Below, piece after piece: positions 25,639-34,114 of a stretch of DNA of 64,000 bases (position 1 is the first letter of the stretch; each line of letters begins with the position of its first letter). The DNA lies in the NCBI RefSeq assembly GCF_009758205.1, contig NZ_WRXN01000015.1, positions 62,001-126,000 on the forward strand, in the 5' to 3' direction. The notes below the pieces were generated by a model that searched no databases, was not told the DNA's origin, and was given only the letters and a program-made list of their open reading frames with translations. The DNA comes from Chitinophaga tropicalis. GTDB lineage: Bacteria; Bacteroidota; Bacteroidia; Chitinophagales; Chitinophagaceae. Made by a program: the position numbers and the translations under genes.

Positions 25639-27177
25639 TTACAGGGGGATATTCCCATGTTTCTTACGGGGCATTGACACCACCTTGTTCTCCAGCATGG
25701 CAAAACCTTTGATCAGCTTGATGCGTGTCTGGTCCGGCACTATCACTTCATCGATATACCCTTTTTCTGCGGCGAGGTAAGGATTGGCAAAGCGTTCCGT
25801 GTATTCTGCCACCAGTTCGTTCATGCGGGCTTCCCGGTCGGGGGCGGCATCTATCTCTTTTTTATAGATGATCTCTACGGCTCCTTTAGGCCCCATAACG
25901 GCAATTTCCGCCTGTGGAAAGGCAAAGTTGAGATCTGCGCCTATATGTTTGGAGTTCATCACGCAGTAAGCGCCGCCATAGGCTTTGCGGGTGGTGACGG
26001 TGATCTTTGGTACAGTGGCTTCGCTGAGGGCAAAGAGCAGTTTGGCGCCGTTGGTAATGATGCCGTTCCATTCCTGGTCGGTACCGGGCAGGAAACCGGG
26101 TACATCCACCAATACCAGCAGAGGAATATTGAAAGCATCGCAGAAGCGGGTGAAACGCGCTCCTTTTACGGAGGCGTGAATATCCAGCACTCCGGCCAGG
26201 TGAGCCGGCTGGTTGGCAACAATGCCTATGCTGCGGCCGGCAATGCGTGCAAAGCCTACGATGATGTTCTCGGCAAAATCCCGGTGTACTTCAAAGAAGC
26301 TGTCAGTGTCTGTCAGCTGGGCAATCACGTCTTTCATGTCGTACGGCTGACTGGAGCTGGGGGGGATGAGTGTATTCAGTGCCGGGCGACTTTCATCTGC
26401 CGGCTGATAAGGGTAAACGGGGGCATCTTCTTCACAGTTTTGCGGTACATAGGTGAGCAGCTGGCGGATATAACGGATACATTCCACTTCATTGGCGCAG
26501 GCAAAGTGTGTAACGCCGCTTTTCGAGGCATGGGTCTGTGCGCCGCCCAGTTCTTCAGACGTTACTTCTTCATGTGTAACAGTCTTAACAACGTTGGGGC
26601 CTGTCACAAACATATATGAGGTCTGTTCTACCATCAGGATAAAGTCTGTGATGGCGGGGGAGTAGACCGCTCCGCCGGCACAGGGGCCCATAATGGCGGA
26701 TATCTGCGGAATAACGCCTGAAGCGCGGGTGTTACGGTAAAAGATGTCTGCGTAGCCGCCAAGACTGACAACACCTTCCTGTATACGGGCGCCGCCACTG
26801 TCGTTCAGTCCTATTACCGGGGCGCCGTTCTGCATGGCAAGGTCCATGATCTTGCAGATCTTGCGGGCATGAGGTTCTGAAAGACTGCCGCCATATACGG
26901 TGAAGTCCTGTGAGAAGACATACGTAAGCCGGCCGTTGATGGTGCCGAAGCCGGTCACGACGCCATCGCCGGGAAATTGTTCCTGGTCGGTGGTCAGGCC
27001 ACGGTTACGGTTATGTACAAACATGTCGAGCTCTTCGAAGGAGCCTTCGTCCATCAGGAGTTGCAGACGTTCACGGGCTGTAAGTTTACCTTTCTTATGC
27101 TGGGAGGAGATTCTGGTCTCACCGCCGCCTAACATTGCGGCAGCTATCCGTTGTTGCAGTTCTTCTGTTTTATCCAT
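25639..27177 (-). CDS. pccB: Acyl-CoA carboxylase beta subunit (propionyl-CoA carboxylase type)
   Basis: The product has 512 residues. Both crotonase-fold carboxyltransferase domains are intact: KLTARERLQLLMDEGSFEE, DFTVYGGSLSEPHARKI, GLNDSGGARIQEGV in the N-half; DVPGFLPGTDQEWNGII, YGGAYCVMNSKH and GPKGAVEIIYKKEI in the C-half. It moves a carboxyl group from biotin to propionyl-CoA (or a related acyl-CoA). The alpha subunit and biotin carrier are not adjacent, so the complex is encoded at split sites. A methylmalonyl-CoA decarboxylase alpha subunit is an alternative reading. Confidence 0.92.
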   Translation of the reverse strand: MDKTEELQQRIAAAMLGGGETRISSQHKKGKLTARERLQLLMDEGSFEELDMFVHNRNRGLTTDQEQFPGDGVVTGFGTINGRLTYVFSQDFTVYGGSLSEPHARKICKIMDLAMQNGAPVIGLNDSGGARIQEGVVSLGGYADIFYRNTRASGVIPQISAIMGPCAGGAVYSPAITDFILMVEQTSYMFVTGPNVVKTVTHEEVTSEELGGAQTHASKSGVTHFACANEVECIRYIRQLLTYVPQNCEEDAPVYPYQPADESRPALNTLIPPSSSQPYDMKDVIAQLTDTDSFFEVHRDFAENIIVGFARIAGRSIGIVANQPAHLAGVLDIHASVKGARFTRFCDAFNIPLLVLVDVPGFLPGTDQEWNGIITNGAKLLFALSEATVPKITVTTRKAYGGAYCVMNSKHIGADLNFAFPQAEIAVMGPKGAVEIIYKKEIDAAPDREARMNELVAEYTERFANPYLAAEKGYIDEVIVPDQTRIKLIKGFAMLENKVVSMPRKKHGNIPL

Positions 27178-27267
27178 GGAATGTATTTGAGGTACGGTCC
27201 ATAGATCGCTGACCTACAGACGGTACAAGTAAGTACCGAATATAGGAAATTCCGGGATTAGTCCCTG

Positions 27268-27711
27268 TTATTGGTAAAGGACCTCTATTTTAGGTGTTAC
27301 AATGGTATCGCTGCTGTTGCCGGCATTGTCCTGTACAAATACAAGATAATGAACGCTGTCTTTTGTGATAGGATTGGGAGCTATCTGGGGGAAGTCTGTA
27401 CCTACAAGATGCAGTACTACTTCTGCTTTCAGGTTACCACCTGCATGGGCGCCGAGGTCTGGCATTGGGCGGGGCTCAAAAACGGTATCCATGGTAGGAT
27501 CTACGTCGTATATGGCTACGAAGTTTAAAGCGTTCTCTATATCCCCGTCGCCATCTCTTACTTCAAAGGTAATGTCCATACCATTGCTGGCAATTACCCG
27601 GGAAGTGGAATAGGAGACGAAGCTGACCTGCGGTTTGGTGCCAATAGAGTCTTTCTTGCAGGCAGTAACTGCAGTAAGCGCAATCAGGGATAAAAAAAGT
27701 ATTTTCTTCAT
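27268..27711 (-). CDS. Lipoprotein of unknown function
   Basis: The product has 147 residues. The signal ends in the lipobox AVTAC, so it is lipid-anchored. The mature part has a beta-rich look with FEVRDGDGDIENALNFVAIYD, reminiscent of cadherin/PKD-like extracellular folds common in Bacteroidota. No enzyme motif is seen. It is transcribed alone, divergent from the acyltransferase gene. Confidence 0.8.
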   Translation of the reverse strand: MKKILFLSLIALTAVTACKKDSIGTKPQVSFVSYSTSRVIASNGMDITFEVRDGDGDIENALNFVAIYDVDPTMDTVFEPRPMPDLGAHAGGNLKAEVVLHLVGTDFPQIAPNPITKDSVHYLVFVQDNAGNSSDTIVTPKIEVLYQ

Positions 27712-27847
27712 ATAACAAACCTACATTAATTTTTTTACTTAGCTGATAACGGCGGCGAAACTGTTCCCGGCGAAAAAATCCGGGCTGATCACCGCCGGCC
27801 TGGTCCAGTTTATAACGTAAAATAAGGAATGATTGTTACGTATACCC

Positions 27848-27855
27848 TAAATTTG
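27848..27855 (+). promoter_or_regulatory. Probable -7 promoter element for the LuxE-like acyltransferase
   Basis: TAAATTTG is a full TAnnTTTG match 22 nt before the start codon. No good -33 box is visible at the expected distance. Confidence 0.45.
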
Positions 27856-27877
27856 TGCGGTTTTAAAGTAGCGATCT

Positions 27878-28861
27878 ATGAGCGGCATCAGTACGGCAGC
27901 AATATTCTCATTAAAAGAACAGGAACTGGAAAGAACAGCGTTGGAGCTATTCAGGTTCCAGTACCGGGAAAATACCCTTTACAGGGCATATGTTGATGCG
28001 TTGCGTATTGATCCGGCGTCAATACGCTCTCTTTTAAAGATACCGTTCTTACCGATACAGTTCTTCAAGACCCATACGGTTACCTGTGGCTCCTTTACCC
28101 CGGAGCTGGTCTTTGAAAGCAGTGGTACCACGCAAACCATCAACAGCCGTCACCTGGTAAAAGAGGCTGGTATCTATGAGCAGAGTTTCCTTACGGCATT
28201 TGAGCAGTTTTACGGACCTGTGGAAGATTATGTAGTGGTAGGACTATTACCTTCTTACCTGGAGCGGCAGCATTCCTCACTTGTATATATGGTGCAGGAC
28301 ATGGTGAAGCGTAGCGGGCATGCCGACAGTGGGTTTTACCTGTATGAGCATGATAAGCTGTACAGCCGGCTGCAGGAGCTGGAGGCCCGCAAACAAAAAA
28401 CACTGCTCATTGGCGTTACTTTCGGATTGCTGGATTTTGCAGAGAGATATTCCCTGCAGCTGGAACATACAATTGTTATGGAAACGGGCGGGATGAAGGG
28501 CAGGAGAGAGGAATGGACCAGGCAGGAGGTACATGCTTACCTGCAGGAGCGGTTGGGAGCAGGTAACATTCATGCGGAATATGGTATGACGGAGCTTTTA
28601 TCGCAGGCCTATTCTGCCGGACAGGGTATATTCAGTTGTCCGCCGTGGATGAAAGTCCTGGTAAGGGATGAAAGCGATCCTTTCCAGTTATCTGCCGGTA
28701 ATGCGGCAGGAGTGATCAATGTGATAGATCTTGCCAATATATATTCCTGTGCGTTCATTGCAACGGAAGACATCGGGAAACTGCATGCAGATGGAAAATT
28801 CGAGGTATTGGGAAGATTGGATAATTCAGCATTGCGGGGATGCAGCCTGATGGTGAGTTAA
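27878..28861 (+). CDS. LuxE/PaaK-like acyl-protein synthetase or acyltransferase
   Basis: The product has 327 residues. It resembles the LuxE branch of the ANL adenylate-forming superfamily: IPFLPIQFFKTH, FESSGTTQTINSRH (phosphate loop), VGLLPSYLERQHSSLVYM, METGGMKGRREEW and EYGMTELLSQAY. A member of this group activates a fatty acid or other acyl group, but Bacteroidota homologues have no known substrate. It faces the minus-strand unknown gene ending 4 nt away. Confidence 0.85.
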   Translation: MSGISTAAIFSLKEQELERTALELFRFQYRENTLYRAYVDALRIDPASIRSLLKIPFLPIQFFKTHTVTCGSFTPELVFESSGTTQTINSRHLVKEAGIYEQSFLTAFEQFYGPVEDYVVVGLLPSYLERQHSSLVYMVQDMVKRSGHADSGFYLYEHDKLYSRLQELEARKQKTLLIGVTFGLLDFAERYSLQLEHTIVMETGGMKGRREEWTRQEVHAYLQERLGAGNIHAEYGMTELLSQAYSAGQGIFSCPPWMKVLVRDESDPFQLSAGNAAGVINVIDLANIYSCAFIATEDIGKLHADGKFEVLGRLDNSALRGCSLMVS

Positions 28862-28865
28862 CCTT

Positions 28866-29564
28866 CTATACAATAGCTGCTTTAGTCAGCAGGGCTTCCA
28901 GGCTGCCTGGTTGTCCGGCAATAGCTTTCAGTTCTGCCATGTAGGGAAAGCTGTTGCGGTCCATTCCGAATTTTTTCATGAGATAACTGTCAAGCATATC
29001 CGCAGATTGAGGTTGCTGCAGGTAGCTGCGCAGGAAGAAAAGGAAGTTCTGTTTTTCTTTATCTATAATTAACAATAACGCTATTTTCTCTTTCAGCGGA
29101 TCATTCAGCTGCATCCGGAAAAGCTGTAATGCCTGCAGGTATTGATCGGCCGAGAGTTCCTCATGCCATGCAGGCAGAAAATCCAGGCAGAAATATTCCA
29201 CGGCCAGGTCATCAAAGATGCCGGCGCTCAGTTCATCATCTTCCACGCGGTACCAGGTAGCCCATTCGAGGAGATCATCCGCAGAAATTTCTTCTTTTAT
29301 CAATGCTTCAAGATGGTGTATTATTCCGTCCCGCGTAGGAAAGGCGGTATTGGGCTGGATGTTGTTCACTATCTCTGTATAAAAGTTTTTATTCAGACTT
29401 GTAGCAGCAGCAATGATGAGTTGGGTGATATCAGTCCCTTCTGAAGGAGGAATAAGATCGCCTATCTCTGCCAGCACTTCCCGGCGGGTTTTATGACCTT
29501 TCAGATATGATCTGATAAGGGAGGTGAAATATACTGAAGTAATATAGGGCAGCCTATTCGTCAT
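28866..29564 (-). CDS. Conserved protein of unknown function
   Basis: The product has 232 residues, is predicted helical, and has no signal peptide or membrane helix. Stretches such as DGIIHHLEALIKEEISADDLLEWATWYRVEDDE suggest a bundle of amphipathic helices. A leucine-rich middle (FLFFLRSYLQQPQSADMLDSYLMKKFG) could be a protein-protein surface. I do not recognise the family. It converges on the LuxE-like gene with only 4 nt between stops. Confidence 0.7.
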   Translation of the reverse strand: MTNRLPYITSVYFTSLIRSYLKGHKTRREVLAEIGDLIPPSEGTDITQLIIAAATSLNKNFYTEIVNNIQPNTAFPTRDGIIHHLEALIKEEISADDLLEWATWYRVEDDELSAGIFDDLAVEYFCLDFLPAWHEELSADQYLQALQLFRMQLNDPLKEKIALLLIIDKEKQNFLFFLRSYLQQPQSADMLDSYLMKKFGMDRNSFPYMAELKAIAGQPGSLEALLTKAAIV

Positions 29565-30096
29565 ACTTTGTCATATTTAAAAATGGCAGGGAGGTGTGGG
29601 CACAGGTGTAAACATTATGATCCTTCCTTATTCACAATTTAGCGATAATATCCCGGAAAATACGTGAGACGGGTTGTTGTACACATTTTTAACAGATTGT
29701 AAAGAATAATGCTAAGGTCGTGTTTGCTTCTGCTGGCATGGTTTTGGCGCGAATAATTGTCCAAATAAACTTTATTCTTCAAATAAGTAGTTATCAGGGA
29801 AACCATATTCAGCTTCGATTGTTATAAAGAATGAGCGCAGAAAGTTTAAGAATTAAATAAATACGAAATAAATTTTATATTATATATAAAAGATATTGTA
29901 TCTTTATTGAACCTGGGAATGTAACTCAAAGCAAAGCCAATTTAATTAGTAAAGAGGGGTTGACCTAAAATGCCTCTAAGCTATCCTGTGTAAATACCGG
30001 ATTTCATTCCGGAAGGACTTTCTATGTCCTTTTATGGCCTAAGATCAAGCACCAGGCTGAATTTATTTATTGTGTCGTTCTAACTAATTCGATCCT
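29565..30096. other. 532-bp intergenic region with a candidate structured leader
   Basis: The left half is AT-rich and carries no ORF. A weak -7-like TATCTTTA lies at 29899-29906. From about 29913 to the T9SS gene start there are small stems: AGAGG (29953) with CCTCT (29973), CCGGA (29997) with TCCGG (30008), and AAGGAC (30013) with GTCCTT (30026) followed by TTTT. The strings TATGG and CCTAAG adjoin at 30033-30043. I could not match a known riboswitch. Confidence 0.5.
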
Positions 30097-31707
30097 ATGA
30101 CTCGTCAGGAGCTATTTGTGCCCATAAGGAAAAGGGGAAAACCTTGCTATAATGTAATATATTGCATTATTTTCAAATGTATTTTGTTGTTGATGGCCAT
30201 GCTGTTTTTCAGTATTCATCCATTTAGTACGTATGCTCAGCACATCACATTGAGAAATGCCTCCCTGGAGGGAATTGGTGGTGCCAACGTTGCGCCTGAG
30301 GGGTGGACAATTGCCGCCAATACCCCTGATATACAGCCTGGGGCGTATAATGTGTTCAGAAAAGCCAGTAGCGGTAAAACATTTGTAGCACTGCAGGCAG
30401 GACCTAAATTCAGGGAAGGGATAGAACAGCGTCTGGATGCTCCGCTTGTGGCTGGCCGTGCGTATGCAATGAGTTTTGACCTGGGTTTTTCCAGGATATA
30501 TGGTCATGAGCATTGCTATGCTAACCTGATAATTTTTGGCGGAAATGCGCCGGGAGATACGGCAGAGCTTTTATGGACATCGGGTGCTTTTACTGATACA
30601 GCATGGAATACACACAGTATTGTATTTACTCCTTCGGCAACATACACTTATATATCTGTTTACTCCAACGAAGTGGAGCCCTGTCCTAATCAGAAGTATG
30701 GAATAGTGACGTACCTGGACAATCTTTCTATGATCAGGCAGATACTGAAGACAGAACTGACGGCATTGCCTTCCTGTAAGAGTGCGCCTACCGGTAGTGT
30801 TGCTGTAAAAGTGGGGGGAGGTAAAGGACCATACAGCTATTTATGGACGCCTGGCTATTACAGAACTCCCCAGGTATCCAAACTACGGGCAGGCAGCTAT
30901 GAGGTACAGATAACTTCGGCAGATGGAGTGATGGCAAAGGGGAAGGTAACAGTAGAAGAATCTGATCTTGCCAGCACCACTGCTGTTACTGTTTCTGATT
31001 GTTTCGGAGATAATAAAAATTCGATCGAATTAAACATAACGGGAGGGATACCTCCATATTCTTTCTCTATAAACGGAGAGGCAAAATATGGGCATAAGTT
31101 CAATGATCTTACGCCGGGTAATTATGAATTTGTTGTGACTGACCAGCAGGTATGTGCTGATACATTTAACGTAGTGATAAAGGAACCTGACCCGGTGGTA
31201 ATAAAAGAGGTGAAAGCGGAACCCTGCAGCTGCAGTGAAGCAGAAGATGGCCGTATCAGCTGGGTAGTGGAAGGAGGAACACCTCCTTATAAATACCAGG
31301 TCAATAATGACATGTGGCAGGTGGAGAACACAGTGAGCAGGCTGAAACACGGCACTTATCATTATGAGGTGGAAGATGCGCATGGATGTAGAGAATATGG
31401 TACAACCGTTGTAGAATCTCCCTGGAAGAATTGTGTGGTAGTAATGCCTTCGGCATTTAGTCCTAACGGAGACGGAAATAATGACCTCTTCCGTCCTAAA
31501 GTATATGATGACATAAAGCAGTATCAGCTAAAAGTATATAACCGCTGGGGTGGGCTGGTATATCAGACCAGCGATCCGAAAGCGGGATGGGATGGTTCTG
31601 CGAACGGGCAGCCGCAAATGTCGCAGACATTCATTTATGTCTGCAACTTCAGGGACCGGAAGGATGAATTGCAGGAGTTCCGGGGTTCGGTAATATTGTT
31701 AAGATAA
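30097..31707 (+). CDS. Secreted T9SS type B sorting-domain protein with SprB-like repeats
   Basis: The product has 536 residues. The start MTRQEL gives a long signal peptide ending in STYAQ. Residues about 45-215 form a jelly-roll-like domain (LRNASLEGIGGANVAPEGW...VTYLDNLSMI). Three SprB/PKD-like repeats follow, each with a GGxxPYxY core (GGKGPYSYLW, GGIPPYSFSI, GGTPPYKYQV). The end is the gliding-motility type B domain: PSAFSPNGDGNNDLFRP, YNRWGGLVYQ, GWDGSANGQPQMSQTFIY. It should be exported by the type IX system and held at the surface. It precedes the exopolysaccharide locus and may bind the matrix. Confidence 0.92.
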   Translation: MTRQELFVPIRKRGKPCYNVIYCIIFKCILLLMAMLFFSIHPFSTYAQHITLRNASLEGIGGANVAPEGWTIAANTPDIQPGAYNVFRKASSGKTFVALQAGPKFREGIEQRLDAPLVAGRAYAMSFDLGFSRIYGHEHCYANLIIFGGNAPGDTAELLWTSGAFTDTAWNTHSIVFTPSATYTYISVYSNEVEPCPNQKYGIVTYLDNLSMIRQILKTELTALPSCKSAPTGSVAVKVGGGKGPYSYLWTPGYYRTPQVSKLRAGSYEVQITSADGVMAKGKVTVEESDLASTTAVTVSDCFGDNKNSIELNITGGIPPYSFSINGEAKYGHKFNDLTPGNYEFVVTDQQVCADTFNVVIKEPDPVVIKEVKAEPCSCSEAEDGRISWVVEGGTPPYKYQVNNDMWQVENTVSRLKHGTYHYEVEDAHGCREYGTTVVESPWKNCVVVMPSAFSPNGDGNNDLFRPKVYDDIKQYQLKVYNRWGGLVYQTSDPKAGWDGSANGQPQMSQTFIYVCNFRDRKDELQEFRGSVILLR

Positions 31708-32064
31708 AAGTTTGCGGATGTTTTCATGAAGATGAGCAAAAAGGAAAGGTTTGGTAATGTATGCAGCCGCTCCTTTCTGTAAAGCATTGTTTATTTCTTC
31801 TTCTCCTGTTTTAGCGCTGGCTATCAGCACCGGTATTTTAGAGAGCTCCGGGTTTTCTCTGAATTTTTCCAGTAGCTGATAGCCGTTTATTACAGGCATA
31901 TATATATCGCTGATCACGAGGTCTGGTGTATGTGTTATAGCCATACGCAGGCCTTCTTCACCATTACTGGCAGTAATGACGGTGTACTGATGCAGTTCCA
32001 GCAGACTTTTCAATGTATCCAGCAAGCCTGCTTTGTCTTCTATTAATAAAATTTTTGCACTCAT
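31699..32064 (-). CDS. Single-domain response regulator
   Basis: The product has 121 residues, one receiver domain only. Asp53 in SDIYMP is the phosphoacceptor; acidic residues Glu9-Asp10 and the lysine of YITKPF complete the site. With no output domain it should pass a phosphate or act on a partner. The stop overlaps the convergent T9SS gene by 9 nt, and its ATG overlaps the histidine kinase stop by 4 nt, so kinase and regulator are translationally coupled. Confidence 0.93.
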   Translation of the reverse strand: MSAKILLIEDKAGLLDTLKSLLELHQYTVITASNGEEGLRMAITHTPDLVISDIYMPVINGYQLLEKFRENPELSKIPVLIASAKTGEEEINNALQKGAAAYITKPFLFAHLHENIRKLLS

Positions 32065-32795
32065 GAATTGGTTTTACTGTCCGGGTATCTGAAGGTAAGG
32101 GTAAATACAGTACCTTCTCCGGGTTTACTATGTACGGTTATGTTCCCGTCATTAGCGGTAACAAATGTTTTTACTATGGCGAGTCCGAGACCGCTACCGG
32201 AAATGCCTCCTGTGTTACTGCCCCGGTAATATGGTTCAAATAAATGAGGCAGGTCTTCCTCCGGTATACCTATTCCATCGTCGGCAATAGAGATCTCCAG
32301 TTCTTTCTCTTTATAATGCAGATGAATTACCGGGTCATTTTCCCTGGAATATTTAAAAGCATTGCTTATAAGATTTGTGAGTATATGTGTAAGCTGAACC
32401 GGGCTTACAAATATAGGGACGGGGGTGCCTGTTATATTGATCTGTAATATCTTATCATTTCTGGAAAAAGATTGGAATTGCTCTTTTATGGTATGAAGTT
32501 TGCTTTCTACGGCCACCACCATTTTTTTTGTTTCAATGCTGCCGGAAAGAATGTTATTGATTGTCAGCATTTCATCGAGCATATTGTTCAATGAAAATAT
32601 CTCGGAAGTGATCCGGGACAGGTTCTTTTCATAAAAAGAATTCATCAGGCCATCTGCCTGCAATTTTGCAGCAATGAGGTCCACTACTGCGGTAATAGTA
32701 GATAATGGTGTCTTGAATTCATGAGCGGTGATGGCAACAATACTGCTTGCTTTGTTCAATAAAGCGTTGTTATCCACCGGATTAGCTGTGTCCAT
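32061..32795 (-). CDS. Sensor-less histidine kinase
   Basis: The product has 244 residues. It starts almost directly with the dimerisation H-box, VAITAHEFKTPLSTITA (His25), with no membrane helix or sensor. The HATPase domain is complete: TNLISNAFKYS (N-box), DDGIGIPEEDLPHLFEPYYRG and GSGLGLAIVKTFV (G-boxes). It is therefore a cytoplasmic kinase that must be fed by another protein, and it is coupled to the receiver gene 31699-32064. Confidence 0.92.
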   Translation of the reverse strand: MDTANPVDNNALLNKASSIVAITAHEFKTPLSTITAVVDLIAAKLQADGLMNSFYEKNLSRITSEIFSLNNMLDEMLTINNILSGSIETKKMVVAVESKLHTIKEQFQSFSRNDKILQINITGTPVPIFVSPVQLTHILTNLISNAFKYSRENDPVIHLHYKEKELEISIADDGIGIPEEDLPHLFEPYYRGSNTGGISGSGLGLAIVKTFVTANDGNITVHSKPGEGTVFTLTFRYPDSKTNS

Positions 32796-33265
32796 TTTAG
32801 ATCCTTTTGGTTCTCAATTTATGATAATGGTTACATGGGGAATAATGTGTCTTTCTATCGTAAAAAGTTACACGTTATAACTGACATTACAGAGCTAAGA
32901 TATTCATACTCTGTGAGTCAGGAGTATAAGATGCAAGATACTTACTAAAGTCTATAATTAATCTTGTAAGTATTTCATTTTAAAGTGTAATTTTATGCTA
33001 TTAAGACACTGTATTGTTTGAAAAAGCGGGATAATTTAACAAAAAGTTCATATTGATTTAGATGCAATATGAGATTGATAATCAGTGAACTTTATTTTAT
33101 AATGTATAAGTATAATTAATACAGGTAGGTTTTGATTATTATTGAAAGGCTTATTGTTTTTGGAACCATTTTTGCGTATTGATTAACTTTATATACCATA
33201 TTTTTTTATTGAACCATATTTTTTATTGAAATGATAGTTTTCAACCTTGCTAACTTATTGCCCCT
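32796..33265. other. 470-bp AT-rich control region between kinase and LuxR regulator
   Basis: No ORF is credible here. It holds an inverted repeat CTGAC-att-ACAGAG / CTCTGT-ga-GTCAG (32881-32921), another with arms ATACTTAC / GTAAGTAT (32938-32973), and tandem copies of an ACCATATTTTTTATTGAA-like unit near 33170-33230. It should contain divergent promoters for the kinase and the exopolysaccharide regulator. Confidence 0.65.
33195..33230. repeat. Tandem 18-bp direct repeat before the LuxR regulator
   Basis: ACCATATTTTTTTATTGAA (33195-33213) is followed immediately by ACCATATTTTTTATTGAA (33213-33230), differing by one T. A looser copy, GAACCATTTTTGCGTATTGA, lies about 25 nt upstream. They end 35 nt before the start codon, a fitting place for an autoregulator site. 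Confidence 0.75.
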
Positions 33266-33970
33266 ATGATTAATATTGGAATAATAGAGGACAACTATTT
33301 CCAGTTGAACAACTACCGGGAGTTTCTAGAAGATTTTCAGGAATGTAAGGTTGTTTTCGCTTGCAAATCGATGGAAGAGTTCAGGGCACTGCCCTTTAAG
33401 GATGGAGAGGTAAATGTGATACTGCTGGACATTTCGCTGCCCGGAGAATCAGGTATACAAGGTATACAGGAACTGAAAAGGATCTATCCTGAGGCAAAGA
33501 TCATTGTGCTTTCGGGACATGATGGTAAACATTATGTAATTGATTCCATCCGCCAGGGTGCAAATGGTTATATCATCAAGACCAGCCGTCTGATGGAGAT
33601 CTACCATTCTATTATGGACGCTGTCAGCGAAGGCGGTACTTTATCGCCCAGGGCGGCCCATCTGCTGATCAATTACATTAATAAAGATCCCCTGGAAGAC
33701 ATCAGGCACAAACTGACCAAAAGAGAGTATGAGTTACTCACCCTGCTCAAGGAAGGTTACTCATATAAGGAAATGGCCGACAAATTATTCGTGACTGTTT
33801 TTACTGTCAACCAGCATCTGAAAAAGGTGTATCAAAAACTGAATGTGGCCACAAAATCTGAACTAATTTCTAAAATCTGGTCAAATAGTTTGTATTGTTT
33901 CTTTTTAATTACAAATTCTTTGATTTTTTTTCAGATGCTTTCGTTTAATGATATGATCTCCAGAGCATAA
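33266..33970 (+). CDS. LuxR/NarL-type response regulator of the exopolysaccharide locus
   Basis: The product has 234 residues. The receiver domain has Asp55 in LLDISLPG, and the HTH (about 148-205) has LTKREYELLTLLKEGYSYKEMADKLFV and VNQHLKKVYQKLNV. Family members normally end near KSELISKIW; here 28 further residues follow (NSLYCFFLITNSLIFFQMLS...), a hydrophobic tail that is unusual. It lies at the head of the polysaccharide cluster, 144 nt before the export gene, and probably controls it. Its kinase is likely the sensor-less one or a remote one. Confidence 0.9.
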   Translation: MINIGIIEDNYFQLNNYREFLEDFQECKVVFACKSMEEFRALPFKDGEVNVILLDISLPGESGIQGIQELKRIYPEAKIIVLSGHDGKHYVIDSIRQGANGYIIKTSRLMEIYHSIMDAVSEGGTLSPRAAHLLINYINKDPLEDIRHKLTKREYELLTLLKEGYSYKEMADKLFVTVFTVNQHLKKVYQKLNVATKSELISKIWSNSLYCFFLITNSLIFFQMLSFNDMISRA

Positions 33971-34114
33971 TGAACTGCTACTAGAATTAGTATGCACGTT
34001 TGTGTTATGTAGGCTATTTATACTGCATTTAGTAATAGTGATGACTATGGTGATCAACTAATATTGTGGTACGGAAAGCGTGGAGAAAAACTTATAAAAT
34101 AATAAAGTGGAAAG

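Noticed and set aside
27716..27723. TAGGTTTG as promoter of the lipoprotein gene 27268-27711
   Set aside because: It lies only four bases before the start codon, too close unless the mRNA is leaderless or a later ATG is used.
29913..30060. c-di-GMP (GEMM) riboswitch before the T9SS gene
   Set aside because: GCAAAGCC and CCTAA strings occur, but the spacing and the second conserved arm of GEMM are missing.
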